Shown in pieces: positions 35,646-48,069 of a DNA stretch of 64,000 bases. A program made the position numbers and the translations under genes. The notes under the pieces are model-generated. The model was not told where the DNA came from. It was given only the letters and a program-made list of their open reading frames with translations, and made no database searches. The stretch comes from Pinus tabuliformis (lineage: Eukaryota > Streptophyta > Pinopsida > Pinales > Pinaceae): NCBI GenBank assembly GCA_031772625.1, contig CM062819.1:1232097070-1232161069 (forward strand), given 5' to 3'. How positions within the stretch are numbered: position 1 is the stretch's first letter; every line of letters starts with the position of its first letter.

Positions 35646-36743
35646 GGAGTGGAAGAGACGCTCCTTCTCTTCTGGATCTTCGGGTTCCTCCTTTTGGATC
35701 TTCGTGGTGGAAATAGTGGCATTGGGCTCCGCATCGATGATCTGCTTCCCTTTTTCATTCCCCTTGTCAGGTTCTGAATTAGAATCAGAACATGCATATG
35801 ATTCTGAAACCTTTAGCTCGGCCATGAGTGACTTCTTGGCTCAACACTCACTTGTGTTGTGAGTGGAGCTCTTATGGAACTCACACCACTTTCCCATGTC
35901 CTTTTTTGGCTTCGCGGCGCTATTCTTTGCTTGCAGCTTTGGCGAGTTGTCTTGGGCCGCCCCACCTTAGCTTTGTCCTTTGTTCTACGGATTGAAAGCA
36001 CCCTTCCCTTACTTTGGATTTGCAGATCCAAAGTCTCGCTTCTTTTGTTTAAACTTTTTCTCGATATTGACGGCGTATCGGTATGCTCTGCCAAGCGAGG
36101 AGATGTTCAGGGATTCTATTTCTTCCTGGATGTATCTGTGCAGGCAGTCATGGTATTTGAGTATCGAATGCTGCTCCGAATCCTTGCTACCCAACTTTGT
36201 GCAAGGGTATGGAAAATATTGGTAAACTTTGGCACGTCTTGGTCCCTTCCCTGCCGCAGTGTGGTCCACTTTATGTATTGGTCCTCATGGCTTCCAATAG
36301 GGTAGTACTACTCCTTAATGGTAGTCCGGAATGAATTCCAAGTGGGCGAGGCTGAAAATAGTGATTCCGTACTTTCATCCTTCTGCTCGCAGTAGGTTTC
36401 CCACTAGTCCTTGATGTGGGGGGCAACTTTGAGAAGAGCAAAAGTAATATTTTCTCGACCGGAAAAATCATGAACAGAAAAATACCCTTCTAGTAGATTT
36501 AACCATTTATCTACGACGTCTGCATCTATCTAACCCTCAAATATGGGAATGTCAAATTTAACTTGTACCTTAAAGGGTGTGGCGCTTCCAGAGTAGCTGT
36601 TGGAAGTAGATATGTTGCCCCTGGGTAGCCGCGGAAGGATCTTGGCAAAGTTGTCCATCATTGCTTTCCTTTGTCACTCGAGGGCTTCTCCGAGCAAGAT
36701 TTTGATAGGATCTCCTACCCCCTCATCTTTCTTTTCATCCACC
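35646..36743 (-). pseudogene. A2 gag, broken and interrupted by B
   Basis: Frames at 35616-35825, 35813-36094, 36009-36269 and 36271-36471 together cover gag. They include QHSILKYHDCLHRYIQEEI and SLGRAYRYAVNIEKKFKQK, also seen in A3. The coding start lies beyond element B at 56481-56484: B entered one base behind the ATG. A TGA near 36673 replaces a probable CGA codon and is shared with A3. Confidence 0.85.
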
Positions 36744-37666
36744 TGTTGAGGGCCCTGAAATCAGGTCAACAACAAGGGGGATACCCACCCGGTCCGGAAC
36801 CTGGTTGGCGGCTCCTTTCCCATTTGGTGTAGTGGGTCCAACTGGGGGTAATGGGACCAACTTCCCAATCTAAAGGTTATGTGTGTGTGTGTAGATTTTG
36901 ATTATGTTGATTCTGAAAGTATTTTAAAGCTAACTCGAATCTAACTAGTAAACAGATTCTATACTATTGTAATCTAGTAAAAACAACACATCTAATCTAC
37001 GCTAACCCGGGATATATCTCTTATATTATGCGATCTAGAAGATTTCGAACAATAACTGGTAATAAAGATCATTCAGCTATCGTAAGAATATGAACCATTT
37101 AAAATAAACCATTCTGCATAAGAAGTTAGGCAAAACAGTTGTGAACAACATATCGCATAATAAGTCATTCACATGTCAAGCATAAACAAATGATTCCACC
37201 GCACAGAAGTGCCAAATGGTAACCCAAACATCCATACATTAACATATAAACAACTAGAACTGCATATCACTTTAAGAATATAAGCAGAAATTCATCAAGA
37301 GATAAAAGTACCATTTATGACTGATTTTCACTTACAAACTTCAAGCAATAACGATTTATTTCTACTTACTTCTAATATCTACTAAGAGTACAGAAGTGCA
37401 ACATCAGTAGCAGACATTAAAATGCAAACATAAGTAAATCTCGATCCTTCCATTCATCAAAACCTCCTCTGAGGGTGCAGAAGTGCATGTTCCGAGGACA
37501 AGTTTTTGACAAATTTCTGGACCCTTCTCCAATGCAATGAGAAGGGTTAAAATACTACTTCCTAATTCTAATAATAGTATCATTACAAAATTTTAGGATA
37601 CGGTTTTCAAATGACCGTCCTTTTTCTAATCTAGTTAAAAGAGAAAAAACAACATTCTAAATGAAA

Positions 37667-40600
37667 TCATTTGTGAACTTGGTCTTTGAAGTTGCAAGTG
37701 TCCAGCATCGGCTTGAGAAGAGTCGGTTGGCTGATTTCTGCGCTGAGCTGGGCTGCGAAAACGGCATCTATGAGAGCTGGCGCTACCTTCTCGGCTGCGT
37801 TCATAATGCACTTCACCGTCATCCATTGGCTGTGTGGTTTAACCAAGTACATCCAGTAACCTTCCCAATTCAACCTAGCCAATGCTTGGATTGCTTTCCC
37901 TTTCGCCTGCGCTTTCTGCCTCCATTCTGTCTCCAGTTTCAACTTGCTTGGTAGGTACCCCGGGATAGTCTCTGTAATTAAATTGGCCCTGTGTAAATTT
38001 TCATTTACACAGTCGATAAGAATGCTCGCTTGTGTCGCCACTGTCTCTGCTGCCTCTTCCGCCTTCGTGATTTGTTCGTCCCATTTGTTAAAGAGCAGCT
38101 CCTTATGATTTTCATTAATCCTGGGTGCCCCTACTCTTTTCCCTTCCTCATCATCTTGTCAATTTATATATTCTGTCACCTTCTTGTCGTTCTGATCATA
38201 GTCGCTCCGCAATTCCACCACCTGGCTGGTGATTTTGTCGCTCAGCTCACAAAAGTGCCTCCACTGTGATATTTTACGTCCCAACTCTTCTTGTTGCTGC
38301 AGTAGTTGCTCGTTCAAGATGATGGACTCTGAAATAAACTCTGCCAGCTTAGGCTCATCTCTATGCATTTCTTGCACCGTTTGCAGTTGTTTTTCTTTTT
38401 CTTCAAGACTTTTCTGGTAGCCTATCTGCATCTGTTGAAAGTCTTCCTGTAGCTTTTCTAGCTGTCTGGAAGCTTCAGTGTTCGCGTTGGCTTGTTGCAA
38501 CTGTTGTTGTAGCAGTTGTATATGATTTTCTTGTTCCTTTAAGAGTTGCTAAACTTCAGAGGCCTTGTCAATAGTTGCAGAAGCATATGCTCCTGCAATC
38601 TGAGACAACTTCGTGAGATTTTCGGTAGGATTATCATTTGGGTCTTTCCACAAGACGTCTAGATGTTCAGCACTTTGAGACAGTGTATTCTCAAGCTTTC
38701 TCTTCTTTCTTTGTCTCCTTACGACTGCTTTGTGCTGGGGGCTATAGAATACATCCAGTGGGGGAATTTCTTCTACGTTAAGTAGAAGTTCTGAGGCTGG
38801 AGCGATAGGAAGGTGTTCAGCTTCTGTGGCACTATTGACCATGATCGAAACGACCTCTTGCACCACCTGTGTATTGCTCACAGGTGTCTTAGGGACTTTC
38901 CCTTCAAGATTAATTAATTCATTGAAGGTTTCCCACTCTTTATCTAGCTCTGTTGTGACAAGGGGTGCTTCGATGACAGGGGGGGGACATCTCTTGGTGG
39001 TGAGGCGATAACTTGCTGCTGAGACATTGCACTCGACTGAGCTCTGTCTTTGGTCATTTCTTCGTTTTTTCCTTTTTCGTGACCAGACTCTTCCGGATGC
39101 TCAGATACTTCTTGTGCGGTGTTTGACTTAGACCTGGAAGTGCTGGTGTTTTCGCTGAGGCTAATGCTCGGAGTCGGTTCTCTAGTAGGTATTCGCAGCC
39201 TCTCTAGTGGAATACTAGCCAGTCTTCTTTCTCTGTATAACGTGAATTTCTGGAGGTCACCTGAAGACAACCTCGACTGAGCTTCCTGCAAAATTTCTTT
39301 GAGCGAGCTCTTACTCTGAAAGAGATCATCAAACAGATCTTTCTTTCCAGAGAACACTCTTATCTTGATGTTCGTTGTGAATTCTTGGGCCACATTATTT
39401 GGGTCGAATGGCCTCGCTGGGAACTTAAATAATTGAAGACACGTCACATTCTCCACCTCGCCAAAAGCGTGTCCTACATCGAACAAAGAGAAGGCCCCAC
39501 AAGTGACAGGAAATTGAGGCCAAATGGCCTTCTTCTTGTCCTTTAGGTCCTTGGTTAAACCGCCTTCAGAACAGGTTTGATAAGCGATTTCCCGGGCCAA
39601 AAGTTTATCAGGGATATATAGGGGTAGGACATGTGGAGGTACAGTGCTTCCAAAAAATCTAATGTAAGTAAACCATTCTTCCCCAAACCATCTTGCGACG
39701 GGGATGATGTCAATTTGGGCCTCGGGGGAGCACCTTGGGGGGTCCTTATCATTTTATATAGGGGCAAAATAACCCCATGGAAAATCTAGTAAAAATGAGG
39801 GGCGAACTGGGAATCCCATAAGATCTTGTGATAAACATGGATGGGCAATGGGTCTTGGGTAGTCCATTTCCAACCTATGACAAGAAAATTAGATACAAGA
39901 CAAACAGAATCCATAATATAGGCAGACAGATAAAACGGAGGATAGACCCTTTGAGAAAAGGATCTCTTAGACCGGTAATTGACAACGGCTGTGTATAGAG
40001 TATCAGAAAGGATTTTGGCCCAATCTAGGATTTCGGCGTTAGTGGCAGCATCAATTAATGGCAGCCATTCAGATGAAAACTTGTTGATATCTGGCATCCC
40101 AAATAACCTACAGAGCATAGCTGCAGCAAAGCAATATGGAGAAGTGAGGGAACCAGTGCTGTACATACCGTTTTTATCTTTCTTTAGCGGCTCATCTCTT
40201 TTAGACCATTCTTTAGTGGTGTTTGATAGATCTGGATTCTCCGCCACAAATTTCCTAACGAATTCTGCATTATAGGTTGCTTGAGGTTCAGGAAGATGAT
40301 ACATAAGTTTCAAATCTTGCGCAACAAATGATCCTACAAGCCCATGTCCATGAACTTTGAATTGTCTACCCTTCAATTCTGCATCATCCAATATCCATTT
40401 GATCATATCTGTGTATGGTAGAATTTTGGGTCTTGCAACTATTCTGTGGAGGAATGAACATGCTAGGTCCTCCAATGTCAACTCAGAAGAGCGTGGTGCG
40501 CCCGTGACAACAGTCACCTTCATTATTCTAAGCTTTTCTTCTTCTAGCAGCCTGTACATACCGTCCCATGTTGATATCCTTGCGTCTTTGTTGCAGGCTG

Positions 40601-40690
40601 TGTCTGTGTACAAGGGTGCCATCTCCTTGGTCTTCTCTCTTGCTTCGGAGTTTTGAGCTTTGTTCTTCTTTCCAATTTCGCTTTACGTTT
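37667..40690 (-). pseudogene. LTR-encoded ORF of B, left copy
   Basis: A protein of roughly 1,000 residues can be followed through 40622-39786, 39767-38944, 38881-38549, 38500-38159 and 38041-37667. N-terminal part: GMYRLLEEEK, SPYCFAAAMLCRLFGMPDIN and SQRVYPPFYLSAYIMDS. Middle: DKLLAREIAYQTCSEGG and a Ser/Glu-rich linker. C-terminal part: glutamine-rich coiled coil (QLLQQQLQQANANTEASRQL) and a tail ending NFKDQVHK. I do not recognise the family. This copy has lost the start codon (ATT for ATG near 40669) and has a private TAG near 39790 (Gln codon in the right copy). A frameshift near 39750 and stops near 38550 and 38159 are shared with the right copy. Confidence 0.75.
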
Positions 40691-40979
40691 CTGTCTGAGT
40701 CGTCTTCGCGTTTTGTTCCTGCAGGTTACGAGTGAAATGGAAATGACTGATCCTGAAAGGTGATGGGAGAGTTTTAAATGCAAGAGATAAATCAAATATG
40801 CCACCTTACGTGAAGCAAATCTCTACCAAGGCACGCGTCTTTAATCCACTTAATAACTGACAAATAATTCATTTACTATCATTAAAAGCGCATGATTTCG
40901 GGTCAGATTATAGTAAGTGGCTTTTTCTTTGAATGGCGCGCCTGAAGGATTCGTACCGAAGTGATTTATGATTTGCTGA

Positions 40980-41180
40980 CGTAACCTCGCATGTCGCGCA
41001 ATCGCTAATCGCATCATCGCAAATCGCATGGATGTGGCATTGCAGCGATCGCAATATCGCAGATCGCAGGAATTTGATATTCATAAAATCTAGCCTGACT
41101 CATTTCTGCGATATGCGATCTAGCGATCGGTGTTATCGCAGATCGGTGGATTTTTAAGTTTTCTTTATGAGCGTTACCAA
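40980..41180. promoter_or_regulatory. ATCGCA/TGCGAT motif cluster in B LTR
   Basis: More than a dozen occurrences of ATCGCA, its complement TGCGAT, or one-base variants (TCGCGCAATCGC, GCGATCGC, ATATCGCAGATCGCAG, GATATGCGATC) sit upstream of the LTR ORF on the minus strand. The right LTR repeats them at 56010-56210. Such a dense two-orientation cluster suits a protein-binding array; the role is inference. Confidence 0.6.
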
Positions 41181-41446
41181 TTTGCGACGCGATGTCATTA
41201 TTAACATGAGGATCTTGCGCATAAAAAGGAAAATGAAGGTGTTTCATATCTTTTGCAATGCGATCTTAAGGTTTTCTCTTTTATCAAAGACTTAGGTCTT
41301 AAGAGGATTTTTTCCAAGCGTATGATTGTGATTTCAAAAAGAAACTCTTGCTTTTCCTAAAAAAAAAATTAACTAAGGGTCCCCATTCATACAGTATCGT
41401 GGCTGATACTTAATTGAATAAGGGGGGGTTGTTGCTGGCTACAACA

Positions 41447-41470
41447 ATTGGCGATTCACTTGGGAGAACC
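41447..41470 (+). other. PBS-like sequence beside the left LTR of B
   Basis: Plus strand TTGGCGATTCACTTGGGAG follows the LTR end after one base and resembles the Arg-type PBS. A minus-strand element should have a polypurine tract here, and none is visible. Confidence 0.5.
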
Positions 41471-42611
41471 AGTTATCTCTGCTTTTACATTTATGCTTTC
41501 AAACTTCCTGAGAAAAATGTCTTAAAGAAAAACTTGAACTTTATTATAAAAAGATAAAACAAATAATACTTTAAACTGTCAATGATGTTTCGTTTCAACC
41601 TGTTTCTATTTCAATTACTTGCGTCTTCAGCTTGTCTTTGCATTTAAACCAGTCATTACTTGGTCTTGTAAAACATAAAATAAAGTCTTCTCTATGTATC
41701 AGCTCTTTTTTCTCAAATATGCTTCTTTGTCGCAGGTAGAGCCTCTGCTGCCAGCAGGCGTCCATAGCCTCGACAGGGTTACCTATTACCCAGCAATGAT
41801 CCTTTATCCTGCTTAAGGTTATTTACAACTTTTTCAGAGAAAAATCCTTTTTTGACACTTTTTCTTTTTTTTTATTCTCTAAAGAACAATGTCTTGGTTT
41901 GGTGGCCAAATTATGACACAGTCATTCACTTGATTTACACTTTTGCTGAACAAGCTGGCTCGTGATGAGACCCCTTGCCTTTTGATTGCAACAACCTTGA
42001 GTCAATGCCCTGTTTTGGTAGACAGTTTTGGCAAAGTCGGCAAGTTATAATATCTGTGATCATGATAAGCCTGCTCGTGATGAGACCTCTCATTCTTTGA
42101 GATATAGCGTCTTTTTAGATTATTCCTCTGAATGCTGCGTTTTCCTTTAGCAGGGAGGAAGTCAAACTTCTTTCCTTAAGAAAGTTCTGGACGACGATGA
42201 TAGGGCTGTTTTTGGTAATGGCTGCTTTCATAGAGAATTTTTATTTTAATATTGATACCTTTCATTGTGCTGACCTAAAAACAAATTTTCCACTGACATA
42301 GATTTCTTTAAAGTTTTTGCAGTTGAAACTGTCATCATATCTGGGTTAAAGTTCTATTGATAATAAAGATCAAATTCCTAAAAGATTGCTGTTCATAGAA
42401 GCAGAAGTTTTCAAAAAATTTTCAATAGAGAAAAAGGTGTCTTTAGTAAATGCCAAATGCCGTTTAACCAAAGCAAACATTATTATGAGGCGAACATCCC
42501 CTAGGGTTATGTAGAGAATATGAATAACTTTGCCTATCGATTTATTAAAAGCAAACCTAATAACCTAGCTAAATTACTCCTACTCCTACTCTAACTATAT
42601 ACAGGAAATAA
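41471..42611. other. B internal region without a gene
   Basis: No frame or motif found. A GCTCGTGATGAGACC block is repeated, near 41957 and 42070. Otherwise AT-rich. Confidence 0.45.
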
Positions 42612-43415
42612 CTATGTGAAATGATATTTCCAATGGAACCATGTATTCATTTTTATCCCTAGCCGTATAAATCTTCCAAGCATGAGTAAAAAGAACCAAA
42701 CTTTCCTTGGATCATGAATATTGGCTATGGAATAGAAACATACAACCCCGATTGGAATTCTGTCTGATTTTCCTTTCTCATGAGAGCCTTTTTCCAACTG
42801 GATACCTATTGGATCATAAAAATTAGGATGAATTTCTGTTATGAATTGATGATCTCTCAATAGGAGGGATAACAAGTCATATTGCAAAAATGATTTTTTA
42901 GTTTTAATGACTTGTAACTTATTTTTTGTTAACGCTGAGTTTTTAGCGATTTCGTTTGAAATGAAAGTTCTCATATATAAATTGCTAAAACAAAATCTAT
43001 CAAAAGTTTGAAAATTTAAAAAGAAATCCGATTTTGTACAAAATGAGTGCAAGTGAGAAAGAAATGATTGGGTATTTACAGAAATAGTGTTACAGCACCA
43101 CTGGGATCTACTTGTAACATCTTGCTCCTCACAAGAACTGGCCAGGTTTTGTGAATCAGGAACTAGGTTATGATTGCGAATAGGGATGAAGTTTTCCTCA
43201 CGATATGAATCATAGATTGGGGTATTATCTTGGATAGTAAAATTATTCAAATGAGCTTTTACTTTGAGATGAGGATCGGCCGATATGATTTCTGATTTAA
43301 GATGTTCCTTATTATCTGACCCTAGTTGAGTTACTTGAGATAACTCAACAACATCATCATTGTCAAAGTAACTATCGCAAAAGACTACAGATTTCCCTAG
43401 GTTCCTCTTTTTCAT
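42612..43415 (-). CDS. B second ORF, unknown product
   Basis: 267 codons, open. It lies downstream of gag on the same strand, separated by about 110 bp with stops, so it may be the continuation of one longer ancestral frame. It has no pol motif. The C-terminal 40 residues are hydrophobic and aromatic (WFFLLMLGRFIRLG). I do not recognise it and give no function. Confidence 0.5.
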   Translation of the reverse strand: MKKRNLGKSVVFCDSYFDNDDVVELSQVTQLGSDNKEHLKSEIISADPHLKVKAHLNNFTIQDNTPIYDSYREENFIPIRNHNLVPDSQNLASSCEEQDVTSRSQWCCNTISVNTQSFLSHLHSFCTKSDFFLNFQTFDRFCFSNLYMRTFISNEIAKNSALTKNKLQVIKTKKSFLQYDLLSLLLRDHQFITEIHPNFYDPIGIQLEKGSHEKGKSDRIPIGVVCFYSIANIHDPRKVWFFLLMLGRFIRLGIKMNTWFHWKYHFT

Positions 43416-43529
43416 TATATGTTTTCAGACAAGGGAGGTCAGGAAGCTCTTGTTTGACATTGATCAGAGGTTGTGCTAAAGCGGTCTCTTTATCTTGAAA
43501 ACCTAATGATGAGTCGTTTGAATAACCCT

Positions 43530-44465
43530 CTATGTTTTTTTATATATGCTTAATATTGAGAGGGGAAACATTTTCATCACTAAAAACATCGGGATAAAGA
43601 GAAAAATGTGAATCTGGAAGAGTGCATTTAAAACATCATGAAGAAAATTTTGTTCATCAGATTCATCATAAACATCGGGCTTTAGATCATACGTTTGTGC
43701 GCTGATACTTTCTGAAAGAGAAACAGTTGGTTGATCTAACCTTGGCATAGGCATTCGTTGATTTGAAATGATATTGTCTGACTTTATGTCAGAGTCATCT
43801 TCTGGTTCCAAGGTAGTTTCCCTTTGAGCATTTTCGTCTTTATTTTCTGGTATTAGAGCATGCATGACTCCTAGGCTTTGCAGATTTTCTTCATTATGGA
43901 TGATCTGTGTATTTGACTTGAAATGCTCATCTATATTAGAAGAAAACGAAACAAAGGTCGAGCTAATTTCTGCTTGGTCAGATAAAGGAGGTAGGAAATA
44001 CTCATCATAATCTGAAGATTCTTCATCTGTGAGCTCATCCTCGAGATCGCACTGTAGACATTTGAGATGAAATCGCATATTGAAATCCCTTACGGGTTCA
44101 TCTTGTTTCCGTAGATAATCAATTTCATCATATACCTGGTCATAGTCATAACAATCAAATTCCAAGATGAAAGTCCTAACGAATTGGTCCCAGCTGTGGA
44201 TTGATGCAACTGGGAGGGTTCTGCACCATTTTCTAGCTTCCGCTGTAAATGTAAGAGTAAAAATCCTGCACAAAACGCCTTCATCAATTCTCTGAATGTC
44301 AGAACTCGAAAATTTTTGAATGAACTGAAGGGCATGATTAAATGCAGAAGAATCATTCTTACCGTTGAATTTTACCTGAGACAAGAGCCTTACCACATCT
44401 GGTGGAGTGTTGGAAGAGGTAGGAACATGGATGCAACTCCAAATAGGAATTCTATGAGAAGCCAT
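43530..44465 (-). CDS. B gag-like ORF
   Basis: 311 codons, open. It starts about 55 bp inside the PBS, the normal place for gag. Residues about 30-140 read like a retrotransposon gag core: VKFNGKNDSSAFNHALQFI, LTFTAEARKWCRTLP, IHSWDQFVRTFILEFD and DYLRKQDEPVRDFNMRF. The rest is acidic. No zinc knuckle is seen. It is the only recognisable retroelement protein in the internal region of B. Confidence 0.8.
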   Translation of the reverse strand: MASHRIPIWSCIHVPTSSNTPPDVVRLLSQVKFNGKNDSSAFNHALQFIQKFSSSDIQRIDEGVLCRIFTLTFTAEARKWCRTLPVASIHSWDQFVRTFILEFDCYDYDQVYDEIDYLRKQDEPVRDFNMRFHLKCLQCDLEDELTDEESSDYDEYFLPPLSDQAEISSTFVSFSSNIDEHFKSNTQIIHNEENLQSLGVMHALIPENKDENAQRETTLEPEDDSDIKSDNIISNQRMPMPRLDQPTVSLSESISAQTYDLKPDVYDESDEQNFLHDVLNALFQIHIFLFIPMFLVMKMFPLSILSIYKKT

Positions 44466-44519
44466 CCTGTTTCAAGATTTATAATTTGGAAAACATTCCA
44501 ACAGACACTATGCTTCAGG

Positions 44520-44540
44520 CCCTCCTTCTAGCGCCAAATA
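44520..44540 (-). other. Primer-binding-site candidate of B
   Basis: Minus strand TTTGGCGCTAGAAGGAGGG begins two to three bases inside the right LTR, with gag starting shortly after. The wording resembles PBS regions of plant Ty3/gypsy elements, but I cannot assign the tRNA. Confidence 0.6.
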
Positions 44541-45463
44541 TGTTGAGGGCCCCGAAATCGGGTCAAAAACAAGGGGGATACCCACCCGGTCCAGAACCTA
44601 GTTAGCGGCTCCTTGCCCGTTTGGTGTAGCGGGTCCGACTGGGGGTAATGGGACCAGCTTCCCAATCTAAAGGTTATGTGTGTGTGTGTAGATTTTGATT
44701 ATGTTGATTCTGAAAGTATTTTAAAGCTAACTCGAATCTAACTAGTAAACATATTCTATACTATTGTAATCTAGTAAAAACAACACATCTAATCTACGCT
44801 AACCCGGGATATATCTCTTATATTATGCGATCTAGAAGATTTCGAACAATAATTGGTAATAAAGATCATTCAGCTATCGTAAGAATATGAACCATTTAAA
44901 ATAAACCATTCTGCATAAGAAGTTAGGCAAAACAGTTGTGAACAACATATCACATAATAAGTCATTCATATGTCAAGCATAAACAAATGATTCCACCGTA
45001 CATAAGTGCCAAATGGTAACCCAAACATCCATACATTAACATATAAACAACTAGAATTGCATATCACTTTAAGAATATAAGCAGAAATTCATCAAGAGAT
45101 AAAAGTACCATTTATGACTGATTTTCACTCACAAACTTCAAGCAATAACGATTTATTTCTACTTACTTCTAATATCTACTAAGAGTACAGAAGTGCAACA
45201 TCAGTAGCAGACATTAAAATGCAAACATAAGTAAATCTCGATCCTTCCATTCATCAAAACCTCCTCTGAGGGTGCAGAAGTGCATGTTCCGAGGACAAGT
45301 TTTTGACAAATTTCTGGACCCTTCTCCAATGCAATGAGAAGGGGTAAAATACTACTTCCTAATTCTAATAATAGTATCATTACAAAATTTTAGGATACGG
45401 TTTTCAAATGACTGTCCTTTTTCTAATCTAGTTAAAAGAGAAAAAACAACATTCTAAATGAAA

Positions 45464-46911
45464 TCATTTGTGAACTTGGTCTTTGAAGTTGCAAGTGTCC
45501 AGCATAGGCTTGAGAAGAGTCGGCTGGCTGATTTCTGCGCTGAGCTGGGCTGCGAAAACGGCATCTATGAGAGCTGGCGCTACCTTCTCGGCTGCGTTCG
45601 TAATGCACTTCACTGTCATCCATTGGCTGTGTGGTTTAACCAAGTACATCCAGTAACCTTCCCAATTCAGCCTAGCCAATGCTTGGATTGCTTTCCCTTT
45701 CGCCTTCGCTTTCTGCCTCCATTCTGTCTCCAGTTGCAACTTTCTTGGTAGGTACCCCGGGGTAGTCTCTGTAATTAAATTGGCCCTGTGTAAATTTTCA
45801 TTTACACAGTCGATAAGAATGCTCGCTTGTGTCGCCACTGTCTCTGCTGCTTGTTCCGCCTTCGTGATTTGTTCGTCCCATTTGTTAAAGAGCAGCTCCT
45901 TATGATTTTCATTAATCCTGGGTGCCCCTACTCTTTTCCCTTCCTCATCATCTTGTCAATTTAGATATTCTGTCACCTTCTTGTCGTTCTGATAATAGTC
46001 GCTCCGCAATTCCACCACCTGGCTGGTGATTTTGTCGCTCAGCTCACAAAAGTGCCTCCACTGTGATATTTTACGTCCCAACTCTTCCTGTTGCTACAGT
46101 AGTTGCTCGTTCAAGCTGATGGACTCTGAAATAAACTCTGCCAGCTTAGGCTCATCTCTATGCATTTCTTGCACCATCTGCAGTTGTTTTTCTTTTTCTT
46201 CAAGACTTTTCTGGTAGCCTATCTGCATCTGTTGAAAGTCTCCCTGTAGCTTTTCTAGCTGTCTGGAAGCTTCAGTGTTTGCGTTGGCTTGTTGCAACTG
46301 TTGTTGTAGCAGTTGTATATGATTTTCTTGTTCCTTTAAGAGTTGCTAAACTTCAGAGGCCTTGTCAATAGTTGCAGAAGCATATGCTCCTGCAATCTGA
46401 GACAGCTTCGTGAGATTTTCGGTAGGATTATCATTTGGGTCTTTCCACAAGACGTCTAGATGTTCAACACTTTGAGACAGTGTATTCTCAAGCTTTCTCT
46501 TCTTTCTTTATCTCCTTACGACTGCTTTGTGCTAGGGGGTGTAGAATACATCCAGTGGGGGAATTTCTTCTACGTTAAGTAGCAGTTCTGAGGCTGGAGC
46601 GATAGGAAGGTGTTCAGCTTCTGTGGCGCTACTGACCATGATCGAAATGACTTCTTGCACCACCTGTGTATTGCTCACAGGTGTCTTAGGGACTTGCCCT
46701 TCAAGATTAATTAATTCATTGAAGGTTTCCCACTCTTTATCTAGCTCTGTTGTGACAAGGGGTGCTTCGATGACAGGAGGGGGGACATCTCTTGGTGGTG
46801 AGGCGATAACTTGCTGCTGAGACATTGCACTCGACTGAGCTGTGTCTTTGGTCGTTTCTTCGTTTTTTCCTTTTTCGTGACCCGACTCTTCCGGATGCTC
46901 AGATACTTCTT
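45464..46911 (-). pseudogene. LTR-encoded ORF of B, right copy, C-terminal part
   Basis: Frames 46825-46532, 46297-46094 and 45838-45464 match the left copy almost residue for residue. Stops shared with the left copy lie near 46345 and 45957. A private stop near 46097 (TAG where the left copy has Gln) is also seen. It is cut off from its N-terminal part by D. Confidence 0.75.
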
Positions 46912-48060
46912 TGTTGGAAATAATACTGAGAGGGGGGGGTGAATCAGTATTATCAGATCAATCAAACTTTTCAATTTCATACTCAGAAACATATACGCTA
47001 CTTCAATTAAGTGAACCCGCGTGTACACGCTACTGTGTCTAATGAAACTCGCATATATCCAGAGATCTTATAATTCAGTTAGCTTAATCTTCAGTAAATG
47101 CATCAGATCATTATTAAGCATATTAACAGTAAACAGGTGCAGAATAACAGAACAGAACATCACACAAGAGCCACACACATGAACACAAAGATATAAGGTG
47201 GAAACCCAATGTGGGTGAAAACCACCTGCTGCAAGTCATCTCAATCTTCTTCTTAATAAGAAAATCCTTTTACAATATTTGTACTGGTGCAGTCTTATAC
47301 CAGTACGGGAGCTACAACCCCCTTTGCTCTTGTACTAGTCGATCCATTTACTAGTACACAGGCTGCTACCTGCTACAATGCTCCAAAGATCTCCTTTAGC
47401 TTTTGTACTAGCTTAGATACTAGTACGTAGGTGCTTGCCTACAATCTTCTCACCTCCAGGTACCACCTTTCATCAATTTTCAGACTGGATACACTGAAGC
47501 ACAACACATAATCTGTAAGGCCACTTTTCATCCAATTTTCATACTGGACCCATAACTATCATTGAAGCTCAAAACAATCATCAAACTCTGAATCACTGAA
47601 ACCCTGTTAACAACAGTCACCAGAACACAGAGCAGACACAGAACTCTGTAATAACCATCAGATCCATCTGCAACTTCAAATATTAAGATTTACAATGTAT
47701 ACGCTACTTCGATGAATCAAACCCGCGTGTATACGCGCTTTTGACAAAGACAACCCGCATACAGATCTAAAAATAATTTCTCTTAACTTGCAGCTGTACC
47801 AGACATCAGACATACTCATAACACTTATAGAACAATACATGCGTCAGTATGTAGATCTAGAATAAGCATCATAAAGATAGTTCATTTCAAACCATTTGAT
47901 CCCGATCTCTCCTTAGATCTTGTTCTCCATCAACCGATGAGGTCTCTCCTTAGCTCAGATCAAGCAATGCATCATCAACCCATAACCTGCATGCTGGATC
48001 TAATGCTTCATCAGATATTCAAGACATTTCAGATACACTTGCCTAATGATTTCCTTCTCC

Positions 48061-48069
48061 TTATATAGC
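48061..48069 (-). promoter_or_regulatory. TATA-like box in D LTR
   Basis: Minus strand GGCTATATAAGG; the promoter-active copy is in the right LTR at 53410-53418. It is a strong match to a plant TATA box inside a long LTR. Confidence 0.6.

Larger units (their letters stand above)
36744..41446 (-). repeat. B 3' LTR (left copy)
   Basis: 4,703 bp, near identical to 44541-46911 plus 54142-56475. A TG dinucleotide run lies near 36882-36895. The first 0.9 kb and the last 0.8 kb hold no frame; the centre holds the LTR-encoded ORF. Confidence 0.93.

Noticed and set aside
35859-36305. Plus-strand 148-codon frame (and similar ones at 30162-30476 and 60826-61146)
   Set aside because: They are antisense shadows of the A-family gag frames, appearing at the same place in each A copy.
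40980-41180. A tRNA or other small RNA gene in the ATCGCA cluster
   Set aside because: No cloverleaf with conserved loops could be drawn; the pattern is a motif repeat.
36744-41446. B as a plus-strand element, using the PBS-like site at 41447
   Set aside because: Gag lies on the minus strand directly behind the right-hand PBS candidate, and the LTR ORF is also minus. The plus-strand site is reported as an oddity instead.
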